A stretch of 32,414 nucleotides of DNA, from NCBI RefSeq assembly GCF_025934275.1, contig NZ_JAICYI010000040.1:1-32414 (forward strand), in the 5' to 3' direction. The notes under the pieces are model-generated. The model made no database searches. It saw nothing but the letters and a program-made list of their open reading frames with translations, and was not told where the DNA came from. The DNA is from Phenylobacterium sp. Its GTDB lineage: Bacteria; Pseudomonadota; Alphaproteobacteria; Caulobacterales; Caulobacteraceae. The translations under genes and the position numbers were made by a program. This document shows, one piece after another, positions 14,080 through 22,197 of this stretch (position 1 is its first letter; every line of letters begins with the position of its first letter).

Positions 14080-15041
14080 GCCGCGGTCCCGAACAGCACC
14101 AGGTCCGGCGAGGCGCGGTGCACGGCGAGCTTGCGCTCGTACTCCAGGGGGTCCTTGGGCCGGACCAGCGCGCCGGCCGGCGTGGCCCCCCAGTCGTGCA
14201 GGCGGGTCAGGAAGAAGCGCATCGCCGCGCCGTGCGCCAGGATCGGCAGCGACCGCCGCTCGGCCTCGCTGAGCGGCCGCCGCGCCTCGTAGCCCGCCAC
14301 CAGCTGGCGCGCGGCGGTGATGTTGAAGCTGCCGTCGGGCTCGAAGCACCAGGCGTTCAGCGCCACCGCGATGTCGTAGGCGTACGCATCGGTGCAGGCG
14401 AAGTAGAAGTCGATCGCGCCGGCGAACCTTCCAGATTGAAAGAACACGTTGTCGGGAAAGTAGTCGGCGTGGATCACGCCCGCCGGCAGCGCCTGCGGCC
14501 AGTCGCGGTCGAACCGCCCCAGGTCGCTCGCGATCACCGACGACAGGCCGGGCTTCAGGGCGTCCGCCTGCTCTTTCAATGTTGAAAAGAGTGGCGACCA
14601 GGCTGCTTCCCCGAGGTCGTTGACCCGCCGCATCGGGAAGCCTTCGCCCGCCGCGTGCAGCCAGGCGAGCCCCTCGCCCGCCGCCCGGCAGTGCGCCGCC
14701 GAGGGCCGCCGGGCCGACAGCCCCGAGAGGAAGCTGACGATCACGCACGGCTTGCCGCGCACCCGCTTCAGGACCTCGCCGGCCTTGTCGGCGATCGGCG
14801 TCGGGCAGGGATAGCCGCGCTCGGCGAGCCAGCTCATCAGGCCCAGGAAGAACGGCAGGTCCGCCTCGCGCACCCGCCGCTCGTAGATGGTCAGGAAGAA
14901 GCGCCCGGTTTCCGTCTCCAGCAGGAAGTTGGAGTTCTCCACCCCCTCGGCGATGCCCTTGAAGCTCAGCGCCTGGCCGAGCGCATAGTCGGCCAGCAGC
15001 CCCGCCAGCTCCTCGTCGGTGATGTCGGTGTAGACCGCCAT
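14076..15041 (-). CDS. thrB: Homoserine kinase (type II, APH-fold)
   Basis: A 321-residue kinase of the aminoglycoside phosphotransferase fold that phosphorylates homoserine in threonine biosynthesis. Key segments are the nucleotide-binding region [15 protein letters not shown], the lysine/glutamate area [13 protein letters not shown], the Brenner motif [11 protein letters not shown] (residues 189-199, catalytic D193) and the metal-binding [18 protein letters not shown] (D211). It belongs to the alphaproteobacterial type rather than the GHMP-fold ThrB of E. coli. I start it at ATG 15041 ([12 protein letters not shown]), the conserved N-terminus of the family; an in-frame ATG at 15062 would add seven residues. 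An operator-like palindrome resembling the MarR site lies inside the gene (14574-14587). Confidence 0.92.
   Translation of the reverse strand: MAVYTDITDEELAGLLADYALGQALSFKGIAEGVENSNFLLETETGRFFLTIYERRVREADLPFFLGLMSWLAERGYPCPTPIADKAGEVLKRVRGKPCVIVSFLSGLSARRPSAAHCRAAGEGLAWLHAAGEGFPMRRVNDLGEAAWSPLFSTLKEQADALKPGLSSVIASDLGRFDRDWPQALPAGVIHADYFPDNVFFQSGRFAGAIDFYFACTDAYAYDIAVALNAWCFEPDGSFNITAARQLVAGYEARRPLSEAERRSLPILAHGAAMRFFLTRLHDWGATPAGALVRPKDPLEYERKLAVHRASPDLVLFGTAA
14574..14587. promoter_or_regulatory. MarR-operator-like palindrome inside thrB
   Basis: TTTCAATGTTGAAA sits within the thrB coding region and differs in one base of twelve from the perfect palindrome TTCAATATTGAA in front of the MarR gene. 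AT-rich dyads of this kind are rare here. It may be an auxiliary operator or a coincidence of the codons for Ser-Thr-Leu-Lys. Confidence 0.3.
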
Positions 15042-15097
15042 GGCCCAGCGATTGGGCTGCATCGCGCCCGCGGGTCAAGACGCCAGCCGCGCGCCAT

Positions 15098-15105
15098 GCT
15101 AGATA
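15098..15105 (+). promoter_or_regulatory. -10 element of the AbrB-like gene
   Basis: GCTAGATA matches GCTANAWC in seven of eight positions and lies 27 bp before the ATG, with a ribosome-binding site in between. The corresponding -35 is weak (AAGACGC, 14 nt upstream, sharing GACGC with TTGACGS). On the opposite strand a TTGACCC begins in the same spacer, so the divergent thrB promoter probably overlaps. Confidence 0.4.
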
Positions 15106-15131
15106 TGCAGCGGCTTTCCTGGGAGGATCCG

Positions 15132-15356
15132 ATGATCGCGCTGAAGGTCGAGAAGATCGGCGACCAGGTCGTCTTGATCCTGACGGAAGAGGCCCTCGAG
15201 GTGCTCAACGCCGAGGTGGGCGGCGTGCTGCATCTCGAGCCTGCGCAGGACGGCAGCGTGCTGGTGGCCGCCACCCAGGAGGTCTGGCTCGAGGACCCGC
15301 ACGCCCGCGGCCGCGCCTTCCTCAAGCGCTACACCCGCGCCCTGGAACGCCTCTGA
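15132..15356 (+). CDS. AbrB/MazE-type DNA-binding protein (orphan antitoxin-like)
   Basis: A 74-residue protein. Its first ~45 residues, [20 protein letters not shown] followed by [17 protein letters not shown], show the swapped-hairpin beta pattern of the AbrB/MazE/SpoVT family (K-V-x-K-I-G-x-x-x-x-x-x-P/T-x-E-x-L), and the remainder is a charged tail ([20 protein letters not shown]) of the length that binds the toxin in MazE-type antitoxins. GGGAGG stands 5 nt before the ATG. No toxin gene of the PemK/MazF or PIN class follows: the next gene is convergent. It is therefore either an orphan antitoxin or a stand-alone regulator. Confidence 0.75.
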   Translation: MIALKVEKIGDQVVLILTEEALEVLNAEVGGVLHLEPAQDGSVLVAATQEVWLEDPHARGRAFLKRYTRALERL

Positions 15357-15380
15357 GCCGCACGCCGTCGGCGGCGCCGC

Positions 15381-16994
15381 TCATTCGGCGATGCGCTCCG
15401 CGATCGGATGGTCGAAGACAAGCACGACGTAGCCTTCGTGCTCGAGCCGGCGGGCGGGCGGGCCCAGCTGCCGCACCGCCGCCGCCTCGCAGGCCGGCAG
15501 ATCGAGGCAGGCCTCGCCGTCGTTCTTCACCAGCACGAAGCGCGCCTTCAGCCCCGGCGGCTCGTCGGCGGCCCGGTACCAGAGGCTGGAGCTCTCGGCG
15601 ACGCGGCGGCGGAGCTTGCCGCCCTCGAAGGCGACCGGCCGGATCGTCACCCGTCCGCCGCTCACCGGACCGATGATCAGGCTTTTCGCGCCCCAGTACG
15701 GGCCGTAGCCGTAGGTCAGGCCCTGGCCCTCAAGGTAGGCGGCGAGCGCCTCGGCCTCATAGGGGCGTGAGGGCCGGGGCGGTCCGAGCCATGCGCCCGG
15801 ATCGGCGAGCGCGCCGGCGGTCGCGAACAGCGCCGCATAGGCTGCAGCGGCGAACCGCGCCCACGCCGGCCGGCCGCGCCATCCCGCCGCCAGCGCATAG
15901 GCCGCGAGCAGGCCGCCGAAGAAGTAGAGGTTCGGGAACCAGCGCCCGAGGCTCGCCAGCGTCGGCCAGGCGCCGATAGCATAGGCGCTCACCGTCCCCA
16001 GCATCGAGAGGATCGCGGCGGCGACGATCAGCTGCCGGCTCGCCGAGTCCCGCCGGGCCGCCGCCGCCGCGCCCAGGACGGCGGCGGCGAGCGCCAGCGC
16101 GAGGGCGATGAAGTCGACGTGCAGCACCCACCAGGCGCCGGTGTCCGCGCGGGGCAGCACATTGGCCATGGCCGCCGCGTCCTTGGCCGCCGTCCACAGA
16201 TTGTGCAGCACCCCCGCCGGGCTGGTCAGGTGGAACTGCGGGCTGGGCAGGAAGCCGAGCGCGCCCCAGACGCGGCTCTGGGCGGCCCAGGCGGCGAGTC
16301 CGCAGGCCACGAACAGGGCGGCCGCGCCGCGGCCCGCCGCCTCGCGCCGGCGCGCGAGCGCGAAGACGCCGCTCGCCAGGATCAGCGGCAGCGCGATCGC
16401 AGGCATGGCCCAGGGATCGGAGACCGCGTCGATGAACACGGCGAGCCCGCTGGCCAGGGCGAGCAGCACCGAGCCGCGCCCGACCGCGGCCGCCCCGAGG
16501 ATCAACGCCGCGAGCGCCCAGGCCATGGAGATGTTGTGGGTGACCGGATAGGCGAGGTAGCCCGCCGAGCCGATCGCCGCCGGGTTGGCGAAGGCCAGCA
16601 CGCAGGCCAGCACCGCCGCCGCCGTGGCCCCGGCCAGCCGCCAGGCGAGAGCGGCGGTCAGCGCGACGCTGGCGGCGAAGATCATCCAGCCGACCGCGGC
16701 CACCGTCGTCGGGCTCGGGCCGGCGAGGCTGAACACCAGGGCGTCGATCGGCGTCAGCGACAGGAGCCAGTTGTCGGGCGTGTAGCGCCAGGAGGCGAGG
16801 AAGCTCCAGCCGTGGCGCTGGAAGCCGGTCCACAGGGCGAGCGGGACCGCCATGTCGGAATCCGGCGTCCAGATGCTGATCGCATAGCGGAAGCTGACGA
16901 AAAGCCCCAGGGCCAGCCCCGCCGCCGCCGCGCCGATCACGCCGGGGCGCGCGGGCGGTGACGCGGCCTGGCGGGCCGCACGCGCCTTGCTCAA
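15381..16994 (-). CDS. Polytopic membrane protein, possibly GT-C-type glycosyltransferase
   Basis: About 537 residues with roughly 10-11 hydrophobic helices in the first ~400, for example GVIGAAAAGLALGLFVSF, GWMIFAASVALTAALAW, LALALAAAVLGAAAAA and LYFFGGLLAAYALAAG. A soluble C-terminal domain of ~130 residues follows (AYLEGQGLTYGYGPYWGAKS ... GGRVTIRPVAFEGG ... EGYVVLVFDHP). The acidic pair after helix 1 (WTPDSDMAVPLALW) and the C-terminal 'LTYGYGxYW' pattern remind me of GT-C-like membrane glycosyltransferases that use lipid-linked sugars; this is inference. The start is uncertain: no ATG gives a sensible N-terminus, while TTG 16994 has GGAG 8 nt upstream and yields a short basic leader before helix 1. 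Divergent from the winged-helix/TPR regulator. Confidence 0.7.
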   Translation of the reverse strand: MSKARAARQAASPPARPGVIGAAAAGLALGLFVSFRYAISIWTPDSDMAVPLALWTGFQRHGWSFLASWRYTPDNWLLSLTPIDALVFSLAGPSPTTVAAVGWMIFAASVALTAALAWRLAGATAAAVLACVLAFANPAAIGSAGYLAYPVTHNISMAWALAALILGAAAVGRGSVLLALASGLAVFIDAVSDPWAMPAIALPLILASGVFALARRREAAGRGAAALFVACGLAAWAAQSRVWGALGFLPSPQFHLTSPAGVLHNLWTAAKDAAAMANVLPRADTGAWWVLHVDFIALALALAAAVLGAAAAARRDSASRQLIVAAAILSMLGTVSAYAIGAWPTLASLGRWFPNLYFFGGLLAAYALAAGWRGRPAWARFAAAAYAALFATAGALADPGAWLGPPRPSRPYEAEALAAYLEGQGLTYGYGPYWGAKSLIIGPVSGGRVTIRPVAFEGGKLRRRVAESSSLWYRAADEPPGLKARFVLVKNDGEACLDLPACEAAAVRQLGPPARRLEHEGYVVLVFDHPIAERIAE

Positions 16995-17157
16995 TCGGGT
17001 GACTCCGGACCGGCCGAGGCGGCCTGCATACCCGCGCCCGCACGTCGCCACAACCGCGGGTTGGCGGCTCGACGGCTTGGTCAACCTACCCCTCTCCATC
17101 ATACTGGAGGGCGTTGGGTGCGCCCGGAAGAGCGCCGCCCGGATTGGCGAGAGTTGC

Positions 17158-18759
17158 ATGCATGCCGAACCAGAGCCGAGGCGCTACCACGACCTGACGT
17201 TCGACGCGGATCTCATGACCGCCATCCGCGACGACGGCGGGCGACTTCGCTTCTCGCGCCTCGAGCGCGCCCTGCTCGCCACGCTGGCGGCGCGGCCCGG
17301 CCGGCTGTTCTCCCGCGAGCAGCTGCTGTCGGCGATGCGGGCGGAGCCCGAGGATGTCAGCGACCGCAATGTCGACTTCCTCGTGAACCGGCTGCGCCGC
17401 AAGCTGGCGGACCCCGCGCGGGCCCCGCGCTTCATCGCCACCCAGTACGGCGAAGGCTACGTCTGGATCGCGCCGCCGGTCCGCGGAGGCCGCCCCGAAT
17501 TCCTGGTGATCGGTCCCGTCCGCGGCGCGCCGCGGGCGCCCCAGCAGCCGCTCGTCGAGGCGGCGCTGCAGCAGCTGCGGCGCGAGATGGCCGAGCGCTC
17601 CGCCGTCGGCCAGGAGATCACCCTCCTGCCGAGCTGGTCGCGCGAGGACGGCGCCCCATCGCCGTTCCGCTTTTCCATCGGCGTCGACCTCATGGTCCGC
17701 GACGACGGGCTGCAAGCCGCCTTCACGCTTCGCGACCAGTCCAGCGGACGCAACATGGGCGTGGTGAGCTGCAGCCTGACCCAGGCTTCGCTGGGCGAGC
17801 GGCTAGGCGAGGTCGCCGAGCAGCTGGTCGGGGCCCTGTGGCGCGACCTGGCGCTGCCGCCCGGGCACGCCCTCGACCCCGCCGGGCCGCCGCTGGAAAT
17901 CCGCATGCAGGACGCCGCGATGGTGCTCTCCAAGGCCTTCGACCTGGGCTGGGGCTACATCGGCGAACGCCTGACGGAGGCGCGCAGGCTGGCGCCGGAC
18001 GAGCCGGTTCTGGCCGTCATGTGGGCGACCTGCCTCTACGCGCGCATGCTGTTCGGCCTGGGCTTCGAGGGCGACCCGGAGGCCTACGGGCGAATGGAGC
18101 GGGAGATCGAGCGGCTGGTCCTGGGCGCCTTGCCTGACATTCGCGCCGACCCCGTCCTGAGACTCGCCGCGGCCAAGCTGCTGTTCATCGTCGATCCGGC
18201 GGCCCATCTGCCGCTCGTCGAAGCGCTGGTCGATGAGAGCCTGTCGGCGAGCACCGCCTACGCCGCCGCCCTGTCGCAGCTCGGCGCGATCCAGGCCTAC
18301 CGCGGCGAGCTCGACGCCGCCGCGACGAGCTTCGACCAGGCGCTGGCCTTCTGCGAGCCGGGCGCGGAGTTTCGTATGTATCTGCTGGTGAAGCAGTCGG
18401 CGGTGCGGCTCGCACAGGACGACTGGTCGGGCGCACGCGCGAACTTCCGGCAGATTGTCGCCGCCAAGCCCGCGGCCCGCCCCGGCCTGGTGCTCCGATA
18501 CCTCCCGCCGCACGACGGTCTGGACTCCCGGTCTCAACGCGCGCTCGCCCACATTTCGGAAACGGCCGCCCGCCAGCTCGTCACCCAGCAGCTGTTCATG
18601 TTCGCGCGATATCTCCGCCGCCCTGAGCATGTGCGCAACTTCATGGCCGGGATGCTGCACCATCTGTTGCGTCGGTTCGGGCCGGGCATTCTGCCGCCCC
18701 ATGTTCCCGGCATCCCCGACGAGCTGCTGAGCGAATGGCGGGCGGCGCCTCGCGGATGA
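17158..18759 (+). CDS. Winged-helix (OmpR/CadC-type) regulator with TPR-like C-terminal region
   Basis: A 533-residue cytoplasmic protein. Residues ~10-105 form an OmpR/PhoB-type winged helix: a beta-strand leader, RFSRLERALLATLAARPGRL, SREQLLSAMRAEPEDVSDRN, VDFLVNRLRRKLADPARAPR (recognition helix) and the wing FIATQYGEGYVWIAP. There is no receiver domain and no membrane helix, unlike CadC/ToxR. Residues ~170-235 (FSIGVDLMVRDDGLQAAFTL onward) resemble the alpha/beta module often found between such a DNA-binding domain and TPRs, and residues ~250-460 are helical TPR-like repeats (for example SQLGAIQAYRGELDAAATSF). HilA-like regulators share this layout. The ATG is preceded by a weak GAGAG. It faces the membrane-protein gene across a ~160-bp spacer and may control it. 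Confidence 0.82.
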   Translation: MHAEPEPRRYHDLTFDADLMTAIRDDGGRLRFSRLERALLATLAARPGRLFSREQLLSAMRAEPEDVSDRNVDFLVNRLRRKLADPARAPRFIATQYGEGYVWIAPPVRGGRPEFLVIGPVRGAPRAPQQPLVEAALQQLRREMAERSAVGQEITLLPSWSREDGAPSPFRFSIGVDLMVRDDGLQAAFTLRDQSSGRNMGVVSCSLTQASLGERLGEVAEQLVGALWRDLALPPGHALDPAGPPLEIRMQDAAMVLSKAFDLGWGYIGERLTEARRLAPDEPVLAVMWATCLYARMLFGLGFEGDPEAYGRMEREIERLVLGALPDIRADPVLRLAAAKLLFIVDPAAHLPLVEALVDESLSASTAYAAALSQLGAIQAYRGELDAAATSFDQALAFCEPGAEFRMYLLVKQSAVRLAQDDWSGARANFRQIVAAKPAARPGLVLRYLPPHDGLDSRSQRALAHISETAARQLVTQQLFMFARYLRRPEHVRNFMAGMLHHLLRRFGPGILPPHVPGIPDELLSEWRAAPRG

Positions 18760-18810
18760 GCCAGGGCCGCCGACTTGCGCCGCCGGCGCATCGGCCGCGA
18801 TAGTCCGGCC

Positions 18811-19614
18811 ATGCCCGTCAACCCGCACAATCTCGCCTACTGGAACGAGGTGACCCCGCAGCACGTCACCTCGGCGTTCTACCGCACGGAGGATTTCCGG
18901 CGCGGCGAGAACGTGCTCGACCCGGTGGTGCGCGATGCGGTGGGCGAGATCGCCGGCGCGCGCCTCCTGCACCTGCAGTGCCACTTCGGGCTCGACACCC
19001 TCTCGCTCGCCCGGATGGGCGCGCAGGTGACCGGCCTCGACTTCTCGCCGCCGGCCATCGCCCAGGCCCGCGCGCTGGCCGAGGCCGCCGGGATCGAGGC
19101 CGCGTTCGTCTGCGCCGACGTGCTCGCTCCGCCGGCCGACGTCGCCGGCTTCGACATCGTGTTCGCCTCCTGGGGCGCGATCTGGTGGATCGCCGACCTG
19201 GACGCCTGGATGCGCGTTGCCGCCGCCGCCTTGCGCCCCGGCGGCCGCCTGTTCCTGTGCGAAGGCCATCCGGCGTTGCTGATGCTCGACCAGCGCGCGC
19301 CGGCCGGCGTCCTGCAGCTGCGCTGGCCCTGCGACTCCGACCAGCCGCACATCGACGTGGGCGCCGACGACTACGCCGGCGCCGACATCGCGCCCACCCG
19401 CACCGACGGCCACTTCCACGGCCTCGCCCGCATCCTCGGCGCCGCGCTGCGCGCGGGCCTGGTCATCACCGACTTCCGCGAGGGCGACCGCGTCCCCTGG
19501 AAGGCGCTCGACCAGATGGTCAAGCTCGACCGCGACTACTGGGCGCTGCCGCCCGACCTCCCGTTCGTCCCGCTGAGCTTCATCCTGCAGGCGGCCAAGC
19601 CCGCCGCCCGCTGA
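18811..19614 (+). CDS. Class I SAM-dependent methyltransferase
   Basis: A 267-residue methyltransferase. Motif I is RLLHLQCHFGLDTLSLARMG (residues ~50-69; the glycine-rich loop is here Q-C-H-F-G-L-D), motif Post I is VTGLDFSPPAIAQARAL with the SAM-ribose acidic residue, and motif III is AAAALRPGGRLFLCEGHP. The 'LQCHFGxDTLSLAxxGAxVTGxDFSPxAI' pattern is a recognisable subgroup of uncharacterised methyltransferases. The substrate is unknown. The ATG at 18811 begins MPVNPHNLAYWNEVTP; there is no Shine-Dalgarno, so it may be leaderless or coupled to the regulator gene 51 bp upstream. Confidence 0.88.
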   Translation: MPVNPHNLAYWNEVTPQHVTSAFYRTEDFRRGENVLDPVVRDAVGEIAGARLLHLQCHFGLDTLSLARMGAQVTGLDFSPPAIAQARALAEAAGIEAAFVCADVLAPPADVAGFDIVFASWGAIWWIADLDAWMRVAAAALRPGGRLFLCEGHPALLMLDQRAPAGVLQLRWPCDSDQPHIDVGADDYAGADIAPTRTDGHFHGLARILGAALRAGLVITDFREGDRVPWKALDQMVKLDRDYWALPPDLPFVPLSFILQAAKPAAR

Positions 19615-19692
19615 GGCGCGACGGGACAACCGGGCATTGCGCTGAGGGCGTAGATATGCGCGTTGAACGCCATTGCCCCGTCAGGCGCATCT

Positions 19693-20412
19693 ATGATCGA
19701 ACGCTTGCTGAGAAAGCTGGAGCTGCGCGATCCGCTTCACCCGCCCGAGCGGGCCGCGCTCCAGGCAAGCCTCGTCGGCCCCGTGCGGTTCGCGGCGGGA
19801 GAGGCGATGGTGCTTCAGGGTTCGAGCCCCGACCGCAGCACGCTGCTTCTCGAAGGCCTGACCGGCCGCGTCGTCACCATGCACGACGGGGCGCAGCAGA
19901 TCACCTCCGTGCACATTCCGGGCGACTTCGTCGACCTCCACAGCTTCCTGCTGCGCAGGATGGACCACAGCGTGGTCGCCCTGACCGACTGCCGCGTGGC
20001 CACGGCGGCGCACCCCAAGCTACGCGACCTGACCAGCCGCTTTCCGCACCTCGCGCGGCTCCTGTGGCTGAACACCCTGCTCGACGCCGCTATGCATCGG
20101 CAATGGCTCGCGGCCATGGGGCGGCGCGGCGCCGTGGGCCAGCTCGCCCACCTCATCTGCGAGATGAACCTTCGCCTGGAGGTGGTGGGGCTCGCCGCCG
20201 ACGGGGCGTTCGACCTGCCGCTCAGTCAGGCCCAGTTCGCGGACATCCTCGGCCGCTCGCGAGCCACGGTGAACGCCGCCGTGCAGGATCTGCGCGCCCG
20301 CGGGCTCGTCGCCTGGCGGGGGTCGCGCCTGGAGATCGCCGACTGGGACGCGCTGGCGGAACTCGCCGAGTTCAATCCCACCTACCTGCAGCTCGAGGCC
20401 ATGCCGGTCTGA
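19693..20412 (+). CDS. Crp/Fnr family transcriptional regulator
   Basis: A 239-residue regulator: a cyclic-nucleotide-binding-type beta-barrel at residues ~15-125 (RFAAGEAMVLQGSSPDRSTL ... SVHIPGDFVDLHSFLLRR), a long dimerisation helix, and a C-terminal Crp-type helix-turn-helix LPLSQAQFADILGRSRATVN plus AAVQDLRARGLVAWRG. None of the four cysteines that hold the Fe-S cluster in Fnr is present, and the barrel does not show a full cAMP pocket, so the signal is unknown. I use ATG 19693 (MIERLLRKLEL); a TTG 30 bp upstream is in frame but less likely. ATGCGC (19656-19661) and GCGCAT (19685-19690) face each other just before the start, possibly a regulatory dyad. Confidence 0.88.
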   Translation: MIERLLRKLELRDPLHPPERAALQASLVGPVRFAAGEAMVLQGSSPDRSTLLLEGLTGRVVTMHDGAQQITSVHIPGDFVDLHSFLLRRMDHSVVALTDCRVATAAHPKLRDLTSRFPHLARLLWLNTLLDAAMHRQWLAAMGRRGAVGQLAHLICEMNLRLEVVGLAADGAFDLPLSQAQFADILGRSRATVNAAVQDLRARGLVAWRGSRLEIADWDALAELAEFNPTYLQLEAMPV

Positions 20413-20433
20413 GCCGGAGGTCCCGGCGCCAGG

Positions 20434-21372
20434 CTAGGCCAGCGCCCGGGGGAGCTTGAAGCTCACGGTCTCGCGCGCGGCGTCGGTGTCCTCGACGGTG
20501 ACGTCGAAGTCGCGGGAGAGCCGCGCGATGAGGCCCTGCACCAGCACCTCCGGCGCCGAGGCGCCCGCCGTCACGCCCGCCACCCGCACGCCCTCCAGCC
20601 AGGCGGGGTCCAGCCCGGCCGCATCGTCGATCAGGTACGCCTTGGCGCCGGCCCGCCGGGCGACCTCGGCCAGCCGCACGGAGTTGGAGGAGTTGGCGCT
20701 GCCGAGCACCAGCAGCACTTCGCTCCTCGCCGCCACGGCCTTCACCGCCTCCTGGCGGTTGGTGGTGGCGTAGCAGATGTCCTCCTTGTGCGGCTGGGCG
20801 ATCGCAGGGAACCGGGCCTTCAGGGTCGCCACGATCGCGCTGGTGTCGTCGACCGAGAGCGTCGTCTGGGTGACGTAGGCGAGCCGGGCGGGGTCGTTCG
20901 GCGTGAACGCCTGCGCGTCGGCCACCGTCTCCACCAGGCTCACCGCGCCTTCCGGCAGCTGGCCCATGGTGCCCACCACCTCCGGGTGGCCGGCGTGACC
21001 GATCAGCACGATCTCGCGGCCGGCGTCATGATGCCGCTGCGCCTCCACATGCACCTTCGAGACCAGCGGGCAGGTGGCGTCGAGATAGAAGATATTGCGC
21101 GCCCGGGCCTCCGCCGGCACCGACTTCGGGACGCCGTGGGCGGAGAACACCACCGGCCGGTCCGCCGGCGCTTCGGCGAGCTCCTCGACGAACACCGCCC
21201 CCAGGCCGCGCAGCCGCTCGACGACGTGGCGGTTGTGCACGATCTCGTGGCGCACATAGACCGGCGGGCCGAACTTCTCGATCGCCCGTTCGACGATCTG
21301 GATCGCCCGGTCGACGCCGGCGCAGAAGCCGCGGGGCGTGGCGAGCAGCACGGTCAGGGGGCGGCGGGTCAT
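20434..21372 (-). CDS. ispH: 4-hydroxy-3-methylbut-2-enyl diphosphate reductase
   Basis: A 312-residue enzyme for the last step of the MEP isoprenoid pathway, reducing HMBPP to IPP and DMAPP with a [4Fe-4S] cluster. The three cluster cysteines are C17 ([12 protein letters not shown]), C101 ([11 protein letters not shown]) and C200 ([12 protein letters not shown]). The catalytic glutamate is E131 in [12 protein letters not shown], and the substrate-binding T-N-R-Q is at residues 204-207. The length is normal. It ends 22 bp from the convergent Crp/Fnr gene and starts 127 bp from the divergent secreted-protein gene. Confidence 0.97.
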   Translation of the reverse strand: MTRRPLTVLLATPRGFCAGVDRAIQIVERAIEKFGPPVYVRHEIVHNRHVVERLRGLGAVFVEELAEAPADRPVVFSAHGVPKSVPAEARARNIFYLDATCPLVSKVHVEAQRHHDAGREIVLIGHAGHPEVVGTMGQLPEGAVSLVETVADAQAFTPNDPARLAYVTQTTLSVDDTSAIVATLKARFPAIAQPHKEDICYATTNRQEAVKAVAARSEVLLVLGSANSSNSVRLAEVARRAGAKAYLIDDAAGLDPAWLEGVRVAGVTAGASAPEVLVQGLIARLSRDFDVTVEDTDAARETVSFKLPRALA

Positions 21373-21416
21373 CGGGCGCGGACCTTAAGGCCGCGGCCCC
21401 GCGCCCGCCAGTCGCG

Positions 21417-21443
21417 TTGCGGCCGCATTCGACACGCTGTACT
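21417..21443 (+). promoter_or_regulatory. Possible promoter of the secreted-protein/argS operon
   Basis: TTGCGGC (21417-21423) and GCTGTACT (21436-21443) are 12 nt apart, a partial match to TTGACGS-N10-14-GCTANAWC, 55 bp before the ATG of the secreted protein. Pattern match only. Confidence 0.35.
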
Positions 21444-21498
21444 AGCGGACGACCCGGCGCGCGCGCCGTTGCGCCCGTCGCCCACCCGGACCCCGCCC

Positions 21499-22197
21499 AT
21501 GCGCCGCCTGCTGATGATCTCCGTCGCCGCCCTGATCGCCGGCCTGCCCGCGGCGAGCTTCGCCCAGTACGGCGGTGGCGGCGGCGGCGGCGGCGGCGGC
21601 CAGGAGGACAAGGACGCGCAGGACGCCGCCAAGAAGAAGGCGCGCGACAAGGAGTGGGGCGACAACCAGGCGCCGCTGCCGGCGCTGCGCAACGCCGGCC
21701 CCTGCCCGTTCGTCAAGACGCTCTACGACGCCGCCCGCTTCGTGCAGTTCAAGGACGGCCGCGAAGCCTCGGCCAACGTCGGCTACACCGGCGAGATCCA
21801 GGGCATCTCCGCCGGCTGCGCCTACAAGGAGAACGAGCCGATCAAGGTGGCGCTGGAGATCCTGTTCGAGCTCGGCAAGGGCCCGGCGGCGCAGGGCAAT
21901 AGCCAGACCTATCGCTACTGGATCGCGGTCACCGACCGCAACCGCGAGGTGCTCGCCAAGCGCACCTTCGAGATGCCGGTCTCCTTCCCGTCCGGCCGCG
22001 ACCGCATCTACAAGCGCGAGATGATCAACGACGTCACCATCCCGCGCGCCGACGCCAACGTCTCGGGCGCGAACTTCGAGGTGCTCGTGGGCTTCGACGT
22101 CACGCCGCAGATGGCCGACTTCAACCGGCTCGGGAAGCGCTTCCGGCTCAACTCCGTGGGCGCGCTCGCCGCCGAGACCCCGCCCGCCAAGAAATGA
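21499..22197 (+). CDS. Exported protein of unknown function with poly-glycine tract
   Basis: A 232-residue protein with a clear Sec signal peptide: [20 protein letters not shown] followed by FA-Q, with probable cleavage before Q23. The mature protein opens with Tyr and ten consecutive glycines, then a charged stretch ([20 protein letters not shown]). A compact domain follows that includes two cysteine segments, [14 protein letters not shown] and [13 protein letters not shown], and beta-rich sequence such as [20 protein letters not shown]. The two cysteines could form a disulfide in the periplasm. I recognise no named family. Its stop overlaps the argS start by 4 nt (22194-22197), so it is translated with argS. 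Confidence 0.8.
   Translation: MRRLLMISVAALIAGLPAASFAQYGGGGGGGGGGQEDKDAQDAAKKKARDKEWGDNQAPLPALRNAGPCPFVKTLYDAARFVQFKDGREASANVGYTGEIQGISAGCAYKENEPIKVALEILFELGKGPAAQGNSQTYRYWIAVTDRNREVLAKRTFEMPVSFPSGRDRIYKREMINDVTIPRADANVSGANFEVLVGFDVTPQMADFNRLGKRFRLNSVGALAAETPPAKK
21571..21600 (+). repeat. GGC triplet repeat encoding ten glycines
   Basis: GGC-GGT followed by eight uninterrupted GGC codons, immediately after the predicted signal-peptide cleavage site of the exported protein. Such triplet tracts can change length by slippage without shifting the frame. Confidence 0.9.
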
